From Dendrolimus kikuchii (lineage: Eukaryota; Arthropoda; Insecta; Lepidoptera; Lasiocampidae), in contig CM034406.1 in NCBI GenBank assembly GCA_019925095.2, positions 14,232,388-14,296,387 on the forward strand: a stretch of 64,000 nt of DNA, in the 5' to 3' direction. The notes under the pieces are model-generated. The model was given only the letters and a program-made list of their open reading frames with translations. It was not told where the DNA came from and did not search any database. The translations under genes and the position numbers were made by a program. Positions 34,501-42,412 of this stretch are shown here, piece after piece. The stretch's first letter is position 1. Each line of letters begins with the position of its first letter.

Positions 34501-37500
34501 TGTGATGGCCAACAATTGACTTATTCAATTATTCTTACCTAAGTCTGTTAATGTTCTATCCTTATCTGTTGCACCTTCCACATGATATTGACCATGTCTA
34601 ATAAGGATTAGATGTCTCACAGCTTTACTTTTAGCCTTCTCTAGCCTTTCATTGTACTCATTCTCTTCTTGAGGTGTGTCTGCCTTCTTCGGTCTTACTA
34701 CCGATTCTGGTTCTCTGCTGTTTTAAAAAATACAATTCACTCTCTACCACACTCAGAGAGCTTAAAGCATAATTAAATTAAGGAGAAGATAAATTATTAT
34801 TTTCAAACTTTAAAATTATTTTAAGTGATGTTGACAACTTACCCTATTATTCATAATAAAGTGGAGACTCAGTTATTTGGACCTCAATTATACAGATCCA
34901 GGATTATTGAGAGTGGTAGTTATTTCTTGAGGATTTTTTTATTATTTTGTTTATTATATTACTTTAGCATTTTAAGAAAATATGTAGGTAGATTCTTGTA
35001 CAAAACTGTATAATTAAAACTATTTTTTAACAGTTTCAAGCGGTAGCCATTTTTTGATTTTTTATTTCAACATTTGAGACACTTTTTAGTAGAAATTATC
35101 ATGGAATACAAAGCTTTCTAGTGATGTCACTTGACTGTAAATATTATCGCAGCTTTTAAGTCCAGCAATACCTCACAGAATGCCTCTTGAGTCCTGCTAG
35201 CTATGCAAAGTTTCTAGAATATGCACAAAAATCTATTTTGTTCATATATCAATTGTTCGGATCTTTGTTTATCCTAATGCCTTATGGACAATAATCAGAG
35301 GCTTAATTCTGCTATTTTTTATGTCTTCAAAATAGCTGAATATTATTGTCATTTTGGTATTCTAATGTACACATATCTTTATAAATAATTATAAGCAAAA
35401 ACATGCAAAATAAATATTTAAAATGTTTGTAGCTTTTTAATATTAATTTCGGCTAACGCCATTTCTGCTCATGGTAATACCAATTTTTTGTACTATTATT
35501 CTACTGCGATGATTTGAGAATATATAGTGGATTTAGTAGATTGCAATGGAATCATATTTTGAATATCTTCTTAACGCCAAGATATTGAAATAGCAGATTT
35601 GGAATCCAGTTTGGTTAATTGAGTCTCCACTGTAGTTATATCAAGGGATGAACGGGTTATTTATTTCAAGGGACACTTTATCAGACACCATAATGGGCTT
35701 TCTGCATCTTAATATCTCACCTTATGGAATTTACCCATACTATGTGACCTATTCAAGGGGAAAGGGGGTCTTCAAAATAAAATGTTAGTTCACAGGGGTA
35801 GGGGAGACAGCTTAGGTTCTCGTTACATATTCAAAATCCTCTAGAGAAATCTTGAGCTTTTTTAAGCTATATTCATATATCGCACGCAGCGTTTAGTGTT
35901 TTTTAAATGCAAAGTGTGGTGTACTATCAAAACTCTTTGTTACTTTCATAGAGATCTACATTGATGTGTTTAGAAATAACTTATAAGTAATTCTGACATT
36001 GTTATTCGTACTGCAAATTTTAATGAAATAAAACCAATGATTCTTGGTTTGTCGTTTATTATATTATGTCAATTTATTTCATTAAATAAAAACGCAGTAA
36101 AAATAAAATGGCTTCATTAGCGCGATTACTTAGACCAGATAAATTTGACACGGATCCTGGTACCCCAGCCGCAGATTTAAAATACTGTCACTGGAAAGAG
36201 ACGTTCGAGAACTATCTTGCTATCGAGAATAAGGACGATCAGGTATCCGATAGCACTAAACTGAACATATTGCTTAACAATATATCTCCAAATATATACT
36301 CATTCATAAGAGAGTATAAAGACTACGCGAAAGCTATAAAAATATTAGACGATATTTACATAAAGCCTAAAAATGAAATTCATGCTCGATTCTTGTTGAC
36401 TTCTGCCAAGCAAAAACCTCAAGAGACAGTGGGAGATTTCTTACGAAATTTACGACTATTGTCCTTCAACTGTAATTTTAAATCTGTCACTGCCGAAGAA
36501 TATAGAAACGAATATGTGCGTGATGCTTTTATCGCTGGTATACATTCTCAAAGAATTCGACAAAGGCTGCTGGAAAACCTAGAAATAAGTTTAGAAGAGG
36601 CCTATAATCAGGCGACGTCTCTTGAAATGGCTGAGAAGAATTCGAATGATTTCAAAAGCAACCCTACACATTCTGCTATGGACCTCAATCAGCTCGAAGA
36701 TATTAGTCTACAGAGCAACAGTCCGAATCTGGCTGCAACGCCATCACGCAGGCGCTGCTTTTTCTGCGGTGGATACGTTCACCAAAGAATTAAATGCCCA
36801 GCGTTCCGTGCCACTTGTCAAATTTGTGAAAAGAAGGGCCATTTTGCAAAAGTTTGTAGAAGTAGCGATACGACGATTAAGCCGGTTAATAATGCCATAG
36901 TAGAGTCATGCGATGAAAGCCTGTCAGCAATTCTAGCAGCATCGCCAGCTAGTCTGCGAAGAAGTATGGTATCTATTACTGTCAATAATAATAAAGCTGA
37001 CGCTTTGATAGATAGCGGAAGTTCAACGAGTTTTATCAACAAGGATTTCGCTCAGTTACTAAGTCTAAAACGTTATCCATGGAAAGAAACAATAACTTTG
37101 GCTTCAAAGAAAAATTCTACACATGTGGATGGATATTGCACTGCAACTATAAAACTGAATGAACACATCTACAAACATAAGCCTTTATATATCTTAGAGG
37201 ATCTTTGCGCTGACGTCATTATTGGACACGATATTTTACAGAGTCATTCGTTCGTAGAGATTGAGTTTGGTGGCCCAGCGAAAACTTTAAAAATTTGTAA
37301 TGTTGCGGCGGCTATGGTGCCCCCTGTTTCACTTTTTTCCAACCTTTCATTGAACGTGAAACCCATTGCTATAAAATCAAGGAAATATTCTGAATCGGAC
37401 AGTCAATTTATAAAAGAGGAGGTCGCTAAACTTCTAAAGGATCATGTTATTGAACCTAGTAACTCACCTTGGAGAGCTCAAGTCTTGGTCACTGGAGGTA

Positions 37501-40426
37501 CGACACATCGTAAACGTCTCGTCATTGACTATTCGCTAACAATAAACAGATTTACCGAACTGGATGCATATCCGTTGCCTAATATAGAATCAATAGTTTC
37601 GAAGGTAGCAGAAAATAATTTTTTCAGCCAAATTGATCTAAAAAGTGCTTACCATCAGGTACCAATTTTGACGAGCGAAAGGAAATACACAGCCTTTGAA
37701 GCATGCGGAAATTTGTACCAATTTACTAGGATACCATTTGGAGTTACCAACGGAGTTGCTGCTTTCCAAAGAACACTACAGCATATTATTTGTAAAGAAA
37801 AATTGATGGGCACTTATGCGTACCTCGATGACGTCACAGTCTGTGGTAAAACAAAGGATGAACATGACCATAACCTAAAACAATTTAAAGAGGCTGCGAC
37901 GAAGTATAATCTCACACTAAATGAAGAGAAGTGTGTATACGGACAAGAATCCGTAAAATTGCTAGGCTATAAAATTGCTGACAACTCAATTCAACCAGAC
38001 GAAGAACGCCTACGTCCCCTAATGAGCTTACCAATTCCTATAGACTCACAATCTCTTAAACGAGCTCTCGGCATGTTTGCACACTATTCTAAATGGATTA
38101 AAAATTTCTCGGAAAAGATCAACCCTCTAACAAGAGTGACCGAGTTTCCTTTAAATGAAACTGCAATTAATTGTTTTCAGAGATTAAAATCAGATATACT
38201 GAAATCTGCTTTAACTGTCATCAATCCGAATGAGACATTTACCGTAGAGACTGATGCCTCTGAGCACTCTATCGCGGCTTCTCTCTCACAGAACGGTCGT
38301 CCGGTAGCTTTCTTCTCTCGTTCCTTAAATGACTCAGAACGTCGACATTCCTCAATTGAAAAGGAAGCATGCGCTGTGGTAGAATCCTTGAGGAAATGGC
38401 GACACTATCTCATCGGGAGACACTTTCTGTTGATAACAGATCAACGGTCAGTTTCATTCATGTTTAACCAGTCTCATAATAGTAAAATTAAAAACGAAAA
38501 GATAGAAAGGTGGCGCCTCGAGCTATCAAATTACAAATATGATATAATATATCGTCCGGGTAAGCAAAACGTTACAGCCGATGCTTTATCCCGTGTATGT
38601 TCGAGCACAACCACAAGAAGTCTGAACGAACTACATAATATTTTAGGACACCCGGGTATAGTGCGAATGACACATTGGGTGCGTTCCAAAAATCTACCAT
38701 ACTCGGTAGATGACATTAAACGAATGACATCAGATTGTCGTATATGTGCCGAAATCAAACCTAGATTTGTTAGAAACCATGGAACTCTTATTAAAGCCAC
38801 TGCACCTTTTGAACGACTAAATATTGATTTTAAAGGACCCCTACCTTCTACTACTAGCACGCGTTACATTTTAACGATGATAGATGAGTATTCTAGGTTC
38901 CCTTTCGCCTATCCATGTAAAGATTTGTCAGCAGCCACAGTCATGAAATGCCTAAAGGATTTATTCCTTACTTTCGGTGCTCCTCAATATATTCATTCGG
39001 ACCGCGGATCTGCTTTTATGTCTAATGAATTGCGGTCTTACTTAGTATCAAATGGTATTGCTTGTAGTCGTACCACGCCATATAATCCACAAGGAAATGG
39101 CCAAGTAGAACGCCTTAACGGTACCTTATGGAAAACAATTAAATTATGCCTGAAGACGAAGAATCTTGACGTCACCTACTGGGAACATGTCTTATCGCCA
39201 GCTCTCCATTCTGTCAGATCATTATTATGTACGGCTACTAATGCTACGCCGCATGAAAGATTTTTTAAACATCCTCGACGAACGGTCGATGGAGAATCGT
39301 TACCAACGTGGCTCTTGCAGCCCGGTCCGGTATTAATGCGAAACAATCAGAGGCAAACAAAATACGATTCTGAGGTGGAAGAAGTGGAGCTTTTAGAAGC
39401 TAACCCTTCTTACTCATATGTGAGATTATCAGATGGGCGCGAAACTACAGTGTCAAATAGACAACTCGCTCCTCTTCCACCATTAGGAGAGGAACAACTT
39501 GAATCTCAGGATCGCTCTGAGACTACAGAGGGAGACGGAACTTTACAAATAGACAACGAAAATGCAACGACCCCTCCTCGGCGATCCTCGAGGGAAAAGA
39601 GAGCCCCAGCTTGGTTTAGAGATTATGAAACCTGACGGCTGGGTGAATGTGGTGTACTATCAAAACTCTTTGTTACTTTCATAGAGATCTACATTGATGT
39701 GTTTAGAAATAACTTATAAGTAATTCTGACATTGTTATTCGTACTGCAAATTTTAATGAAATAAAACCAATGATTCTTGGTTTGTCGTTTATTATATTAT
39801 GTCAACACAAATTTTTTGTATTTATATTTTTATATGCACTTGTCATTTTACCCCCTACTGTGACATTGGAAAAATCAATGCAAATTGCATTGGAGCCATA
39901 ATTCCAAAAAAGAAGCATTTCAAATGCGCTTTAAATATCTGGTACCTGGATTTTAAGTAGAGGGGGAAACCATATAAACCTTCCTGGGCATAGGGGTTGC
40001 AGAAGGGGTAAGTACACCTCCCTCGGTCTTACTCCCCTCCCCCTCCCCCCCACTACTTAAAATGCAGTATAATATAAAATAACCAAACTCAGTATAATTT
40101 AGTGTAGGTCAAATATGACTAAGATTTTAAGCTTCTTTTGTTTTTATTTATAGAACGATATAAACATTTGGCTACTGAACGTGGATTAATATTTATATTG
40201 CTTTGTCACGTAGTAAACAAGTAAACCTAGTATGAAGATCGTGATGTACTTACTGGTCCCAATTTCTGTCCCACTTTACGCTGGGTGTAAAATTCGTAGT
40301 CCAAGAGTTATGGGCACTGTATTTTCTTTCAGTTTTCCCACTATTTATATGATAATAGGCTAAACCACCACCAACTGCGCCTAAACTAATTAAAGCTATT
40401 TTATTGAATCTAGACAGACTGGACAT
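22431..40426 (-). CDS. Pgam5: PGAM5 mitochondrial serine/threonine phosphatase (complete, five exons)
   Basis: PGAM5 belongs to the histidine phosphatase (phosphoglycerate mutase) superfamily. In animals it is a mitochondrial Ser/Thr/His phosphatase acting in mitophagy and stress signalling. Exons in transcript order: 40254-40426, 34539-34717, 32889-33106, 24740-24870, 22431-22581. Phases agree (2, 1, 0, 2) and give 283 codons plus TAA, close to the about 289 residues of the fly protein. Visible landmarks: an N-terminal hydrophobic anchor ([16 protein letters not shown]); the WDRNWD motif; the catalytic RHG (LILIRHGQY, exon 2); [17 protein letters not shown]; the second catalytic His ([10 protein letters not shown], exon 4); and the conserved end [13 protein letters not shown]...GNVVL. 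No lesion is seen. The gene spans 18 kb because introns 1, 3 and 4 are filled with transposons, including an intact Ty3 element in intron 1. A polyadenylation signal was not identified. Confidence 0.95.
22720..23480. other. Strand-asymmetric G/T-rich stretch in PGAM5 intron 4
   Basis: The plus strand is strongly enriched in G and T (repeated TGTGTG, GTTTGT, GGTTTG) over about 700 bp, interrupted by the RTE fragment at 23009-23173. No frame or tandem unit is visible. Confidence 0.5.
23009..23173 (+). mobile_element. RTE LINE 3' fragment in PGAM5 intron 4
   Basis: It matches 53796-53957, from GGTGATGTCAGGAGCC to the TATG tail. Probable target duplication TATTAACCTAACC lies at 22996-23008 and 23174-23186; the exact 5' edge is blurred by the CCTAA-rich target. 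Confidence 0.85.
23565..23612. repeat. Perfect 22-bp hairpin
   Basis: GTAGAAAATCTATGAGACTA plus GT pairs exactly with its reverse complement across CGCT. It lies in PGAM5 intron 4. Confidence 0.88.
24148..24240 (+). mobile_element. Helitron-like 5' end fragment
   Basis: A|TCTATATATATAAAAATC, then CTGTTCGTTAGTCTCG and CTCGAGAACTGCTGGACTG, matches the 5' end of the element at 50404-50753. No matching 3' end was found close by. Confidence 0.65.
24299..24328. repeat. Perfect 12-bp hairpin
   Basis: TTGTAGTCTAGG, loop GCCTTA, then CCTAGACTACAA, in PGAM5 intron 4. There is no T-run, and transcription termination is not implied in a eukaryote. Confidence 0.8.
24740..24870 (-). CDS. Pgam5: PGAM5 exon 4: second catalytic histidine
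   Basis: The acceptor is GTAGCAG and the donor GCAA|GTGAGT. It encodes [16 protein letters not shown] and [15 protein letters not shown], containing the second active-site His. A competing AG nine bases downstream would break the frame with exon 3, so the upstream AG was chosen. Confidence 0.93.
25867..27750 (+). mobile_element. RTE-type LINE, 5'-truncated
   Basis: This is reverse transcriptase of the RTE group: [20 protein letters not shown] near 26280, [40 protein letters not shown], a frame change at about 26863 inside [11 protein letters not shown], then [15 protein letters not shown] (catalytic ADD), [30 protein letters not shown] and the C-terminal [19 protein letters not shown]. From 26863 to 27738 the frame is open for 291 codons. 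The endonuclease is missing. Its GC content is clearly higher than the surroundings, so it is fairly young. It lies in PGAM5 intron 3. Confidence 0.9.
29384..29712 (-). mobile_element. Miniature LTR retrotransposon (TRIM) with tRNA-Leu primer site
   Basis: Two direct repeats (29384-29486, 103 bp; 29613-29712, 100 bp), differing by a few substitutions and a 3-bp indel, flank 126 bp without coding capacity. On the minus strand each starts TGTTATGTAGG and ends CTACACTACA, the TG...CA form. A 5-bp target duplication GACTT (29379-29383 and 29713-29717) brackets the element. Directly after the minus-strand 5' LTR comes TGGTGTCAGGTGTGGGG, a tRNA-Leu-type primer site, and a purine tract (GAAAGAGGAGCA) precedes the 3' LTR. 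It is inserted in the Jockey LINE at 27760-30545. It needs proteins supplied by another element. Confidence 0.88.
29564..29612 (+). other. tRNA-Leu-like 3' half with CCA, at TRIM primer site
   Basis: On the plus strand this reads like a tRNA 3' half: a variable arm (GTTCCCGAGAGGGAGC), a T arm around GGTTCGAACCC, then an acceptor strand ending CCTGACACCA. The genomic CCA directly abuts the LTR. Primer sites are usually about 18 nt, so about 49 nt of match suggests that a longer stretch of the primer tRNA was copied. It is not a functional tRNA gene because the 5' half is absent. Confidence 0.75.
31800..32040 (-). mobile_element. SINE-like element, copy 3
   Basis: It matches most of 11505-11825, with the A-tail at 31800-31810 and GATGAACTGCGATTACCATC. 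It is more diverged and lacks the CGTAAGAGGCGAC part. It lies in PGAM5 intron 3. Confidence 0.65.
32041..32880. other. PGAM5 intron 3 remainder, nothing recognised
   Basis: AT-rich intron between the SINE at 31800-32040 and exon 3. Confidence 0.5.
32889..33106 (-). CDS. Pgam5: PGAM5 exon 3: core of phosphatase domain
   Basis: It encodes [28 protein letters not shown] and [19 protein letters not shown], all close to the animal PGAM5 consensus. The acceptor is TTCCAG and the donor AGA|GTAAGT, in phase 0. Confidence 0.95.
33800..33950. repeat. GC-rich imperfect inverted repeat in PGAM5 intron 2
   Basis: About 150 bp of clearly higher GC than the surroundings. The start (GGTTTGCTGATGG, CTCCCCTCCCGC) and end (GCGGGAGTGG, CATCGGCAAATC) are inverted relatives. 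The short open frame there has no family resemblance, so I treat it as a MITE-like repeat. Confidence 0.45.
34418..34475. repeat. AT trinucleotide-rich microsatellite
   Basis: AATAAATAAATAATAATAAT passing into ATTATTATT and back, just downstream of PGAM5 exon 2 in the transcript direction. Confidence 0.8.
34539..34717 (-). CDS. Pgam5: PGAM5 exon 2: catalytic RHG
   Basis: The acceptor is AACAG|CAGAG; the alternative acceptor three bases on would change the junction reading. It encodes REPESVVRP, a charged helix ([18 protein letters not shown]) and the phosphohistidine motif LILIRHGQY, ending TLTDLG at G|GTAAG. Confidence 0.94.
34720..35914. other. PGAM5 intron 1, 3' part
   Basis: AT-rich intron between the Ty3 insertion and exon 2. 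No further element was recognised. Confidence 0.5.
35915..36071 (+). repeat. 5' LTR of Ty3 element
   Basis: 157 bp. A TATA-like TTATAAG lies at 35981-35987, so transcription would be expected to start about 30 bp later, near 36012-36019. AATAAA-type sequence at 36027-36032 overlaps the stretch complementary to the primer site. Confidence 0.93.
36073..36086 (+). promoter_or_regulatory. Putative self-priming primer-binding site
   Basis: TTTATTTCATTAAA, one or two bases after the 5' LTR, is the exact reverse complement of TTTAATGAAATAAA at 36019-36032 within the same LTR. The position fits a primer-binding site. There is no tRNA-complementary TGG sequence anywhere in the short leader. By analogy with Tf1, the RNA 5' end could fold back and prime reverse transcription. 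Function is inferred. Confidence 0.6.
36108..39635 (+). CDS. Gag-Pol polyprotein of the Ty3 element
   Basis: An intact 1175-codon frame, annotated from ATG to TGA. Gag occupies about residues 1-260 and has two CCHC knuckles (C-x2-C-x4-H-x4-C from about residue 217). The aspartic protease motif LIDSGSS is near residue 302. Reverse transcriptase has YLDD at 572-575. RNase H begins at ETDASE (about 714), and FSRSL and [14 protein letters not shown] are present. Integrase has an HHCC region (HNILGHP ... CRIC) and the catalytic triad D907, D965 and E1001, giving the family spacing D35E. The C-terminal tail is Glu-rich, then basic, with no chromodomain that I can recognise. Gag and Pol share one frame, so no frameshift site is needed. 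No stops or frame breaks are present, so the element may still be active. Confidence 0.95.
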   Translation: MASLARLLRPDKFDTDPGTPAADLKYCHWKETFENYLAIENKDDQVSDSTKLNILLNNISPNIYSFIREYKDYAKAIKILDDIYIKPKNEIHARFLLTSAKQKPQETVGDFLRNLRLLSFNCNFKSVTAEEYRNEYVRDAFIAGIHSQRIRQRLLENLEISLEEAYNQATSLEMAEKNSNDFKSNPTHSAMDLNQLEDISLQSNSPNLAATPSRRRCFFCGGYVHQRIKCPAFRATCQICEKKGHFAKVCRSSDTTIKPVNNAIVESCDESLSAILAASPASLRRSMVSITVNNNKADALIDSGSSTSFINKDFAQLLSLKRYPWKETITLASKKNSTHVDGYCTATIKLNEHIYKHKPLYILEDLCADVIIGHDILQSHSFVEIEFGGPAKTLKICNVAAAMVPPVSLFSNLSLNVKPIAIKSRKYSESDSQFIKEEVAKLLKDHVIEPSNSPWRAQVLVTGGTTHRKRLVIDYSLTINRFTELDAYPLPNIESIVSKVAENNFFSQIDLKSAYHQVPILTSERKYTAFEACGNLYQFTRIPFGVTNGVAAFQRTLQHIICKEKLMGTYAYLDDVTVCGKTKDEHDHNLKQFKEAATKYNLTLNEEKCVYGQESVKLLGYKIADNSIQPDEERLRPLMSLPIPIDSQSLKRALGMFAHYSKWIKNFSEKINPLTRVTEFPLNETAINCFQRLKSDILKSALTVINPNETFTVETDASEHSIAASLSQNGRPVAFFSRSLNDSERRHSSIEKEACAVVESLRKWRHYLIGRHFLLITDQRSVSFMFNQSHNSKIKNEKIERWRLELSNYKYDIIYRPGKQNVTADALSRVCSSTTTRSLNELHNILGHPGIVRMTHWVRSKNLPYSVDDIKRMTSDCRICAEIKPRFVRNHGTLIKATAPFERLNIDFKGPLPSTTSTRYILTMIDEYSRFPFAYPCKDLSAATVMKCLKDLFLTFGAPQYIHSDRGSAFMSNELRSYLVSNGIACSRTTPYNPQGNGQVERLNGTLWKTIKLCLKTKNLDVTYWEHVLSPALHSVRSLLCTATNATPHERFFKHPRRTVDGESLPTWLLQPGPVLMRNNQRQTKYDSEVEEVELLEANPSYSYVRLSDGRETTVSNRQLAPLPPLGEEQLESQDRSETTEGDGTLQIDNENATTPPRRSSREKRAPAWFRDYET
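39648..39804 (+). repeat. 3' LTR of Ty3 element
   Basis: 157 bp, with no difference from the 5' copy found by reading both through. It lies 12 bp after the gag-pol stop codon. Confidence 0.93.
39805..40253. other. PGAM5 intron 1, 5' part
   Basis: It has a C-rich run (about 40021-40050) and no recognised element. Confidence 0.5.
40254..40426 (-). CDS. Pgam5: PGAM5 exon 1: membrane anchor
   Basis: The start codon at 40424-40426 begins [20 protein letters not shown], a short basic leader and one hydrophobic segment fitting the known mitochondrial membrane anchor. NSW and WDRNWD follow. The donor is CCA|GTAAGT, leaving phase 2. I chose the ATG because it opens the hydrophobic leader. Confidence 0.93.
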
Positions 40427-40639
40427 GTTTACTAAATGAAAGTAATACTAAATTCTATTTTTACACATTTATATCCGCCAATTAATCAATATATTGTATT
40501 AGAAAGCTTTTTAAATTTAAGTTGGTCATGAAATAACCTAACACCCACACACGTCGTCGCCAGGGCGAGTAGTAGTCACCATAGATAATAAATGCACTAT
40601 ATATAAAATAGATGAACCTTTCGAACACAAAATATTAAA

Positions 40640-40735
40640 CATCCACCACCTCACCCGATAGATGGCACTGCAATCGGTATTATATTTCTATAAGTATCAC
40701 TAGATGGCGTTTCAATCGGTAGTTCTATAAATTCC
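40640..40735 (-). promoter_or_regulatory. Tandem TAGATGGC motifs upstream of PGAM5 (CTCF-like)
   Basis: Two imperfect copies of about 43 bp each begin TAGATGGC. The second, TCACTAGATGGCG, matches 12 of 13 positions of the CTCF core consensus. The site lies about 210-310 bp upstream of the PGAM5 start codon. A weaker copy is near 58436. Binding is not shown. Confidence 0.3.
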
Positions 40736-41134
40736 TAGTAATCACTAGTGGTACTTTTAACTTATTCTAAGTTGGAATAAAGACAAAAAAATAGTTTAAA
40801 AACTAAAATAAAACACTTGATAATTTTAACTTTTTAACCAACAGTAAAAATGAGTGAACGACTCATCAAATATGACCGTCACTTGTGGTTTACGTTTTGC
40901 TCTTGAGATCTCGTCAGCGCGTGGTAATTATTCAACAATATTGTACAGTGCCATCTTAAGTGCACAAAATGGAAACTACTTATAATATTGGACCGCCTGT
41001 TTTCCTTGAAAGCGCTAGTTTCCATTCATTTTTATTTTTCAATTATGTAGGGGAAAGCCACTGGGATGGTCACAGACTATAAATAGTAGTAGTGTATTTT
41101 ATCTATGGCGAATAGTAAATAATAACTAGTAGGG

Positions 41135-41310
41135 GAGTTTTTGGCGGGAACTGAAAGGAGATGTTGTGCTGTGCAGTTTTATTTTCTAAAACTGTGTAAA
41201 ATTACTCTAAAATGAACAATAGTTGTAGGATACTGATAGTTTTTGAATAATAATTATGTGTTTTGTGAGACATGTGAACTGTAAAGTAAAATGTGGGCTT
41301 TTGAAAGCTT
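41135..41310 (+). repeat. GAACTGAAAGG repeat, copy 2
   Basis: TTTTTGGCGGGAACTGAAAG, then AAATTACTCTAAAATGAAC and GTGTTTTGTGAGACATGTG. It covers the first half of the family only. It lies upstream of PGAM5. Confidence 0.65.
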
Positions 41311-41516
41311 ATACACAATGGAGATTGCGTTCCGAATACCTAACTGAAGACCAATAATTTGTCCTTGAATGACGTCACTTATGTCTTTTATCTCTTTCTT
41401 TAGGGTGACAATACTTTCTTTTAAAAATATGGATAATAAATTACTTTTCGTTTTTGTATCGTTTGCCATGACTGATTTTGCTTAACAATTAACAAAAACC
41501 TGATAGCTGCCATTTT

Positions 41517-41720
41517 TTAACCCCCGACGAAAAAAGAGAAATTATAAGTTTGACCGCTGTCCGTCTGTGGCACCGTATCTCTTGAACGAGTCAACCAATT
41601 CGGATACAATTTTTGTATCCCGCAAACCCGCAGCAAACCTTATCGTGCCAATCTCTATCGAATTTGATGGCTCAACGATAGGTATTATTTTCGACTTTTT
41701 AAATGTTTACTTTTCTTTTT
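41517..41720 (+). repeat. Common lepidopteran repeat (AACCCCCGACG)
   Basis: AACCCCCGACGAAAAAAGAG, TTTGACCGCTGTCCGTCTG and TGGCACCGTATCTCTTGAAC are the recognisable start of a very widespread lepidopteran repeat. Confidence 0.55.
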
Positions 41721-42412
41721 TGTTGGGTTTTTTTTATTTAATTTTGTAACAAACATGTCATCCCTCTATACTTTTTATACGAGGATATGGAATACATTGT
41801 TCAGTACCTCGTCATACTGTCTGATAGATATTCTTTAGAAAATATGGGGGATGATCACTACCCAAATGTCGATACCAAACATGATTGTCGAAACTTTAGG
41901 ATTACTTATTTATTTAATACTTTATAATTTTTAAAACTTCTAATTATTTATAATAATCAACAATAGAGATTTTCGGTAAATAAAATTACAATTAGTTTTT
42001 GCTATTTCTAGATTTAATTGATAGAGTATGTGACGCTCACCCCCTGATTCAAAGGTCTAGGAATGACATACCAAAGCCGAAGCATTGAGCGGGATATGGA
42101 ATAAAAGAATTTATATAGTGAAAATTAATAAAATTTATTAAATGAATAAAACATAAAATATTGCCCATAAATCGTAATCATCTAGTGTTAGGAACCCTTC
42201 GCTGCAAAACCGTTAACCCTATGTTCACAAGGTAGGTTATATAGAAGTGCTGATCAAGAAACAGGTAGACTTATTTTTCTTAAAAAGTTGTATATATCAC
42301 TTCACTTTCGGCGAATAAAAGTGCAAAGTCAATGCAAAAGCTTTGATGTCAACACTATATGTATTTTTTTTTCTTGTTTACTCTACTAACTTTCTGAAAA
42401 TTTTCACAAATA
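41721..42412. other. AT-rich stretch before the THAP pseudogene, nothing recognised
   Basis: Any 3' UTR of the THAP gene would lie here. A further 3' exon cannot be excluded: an acceptor-like TTTTCAG is read on the minus strand near 42395. Confidence 0.4.

Larger units (their letters stand above)
35915..39804 (+). mobile_element. Intact Ty3 (Metaviridae) LTR retrotransposon
   Basis: Two LTRs of 157 bp (35915-36071 and 39648-39804), starting TG and ending CA, flank one uninterrupted gag-pol frame. The LTRs look identical by eye, which implies recent insertion. The leader between LTR and start codon is only about 36 bp and has no TGG-type tRNA primer site. A short purine-rich stretch (GGCTGGGTGAA) precedes the 3' LTR. 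No target-site duplication is obvious: the 5' flank is GCAAAG and the 3' flank ACACAA. The element sits in intron 1 of PGAM5, antisense to it. Clade assignment (CsRn1 or mag-like) is uncertain. Confidence 0.95.

Noticed and set aside
35909..39810. Target-site duplication of the Ty3 element
   Set aside because: The flanks GCAAAG and ACACAA do not match at any usual length.
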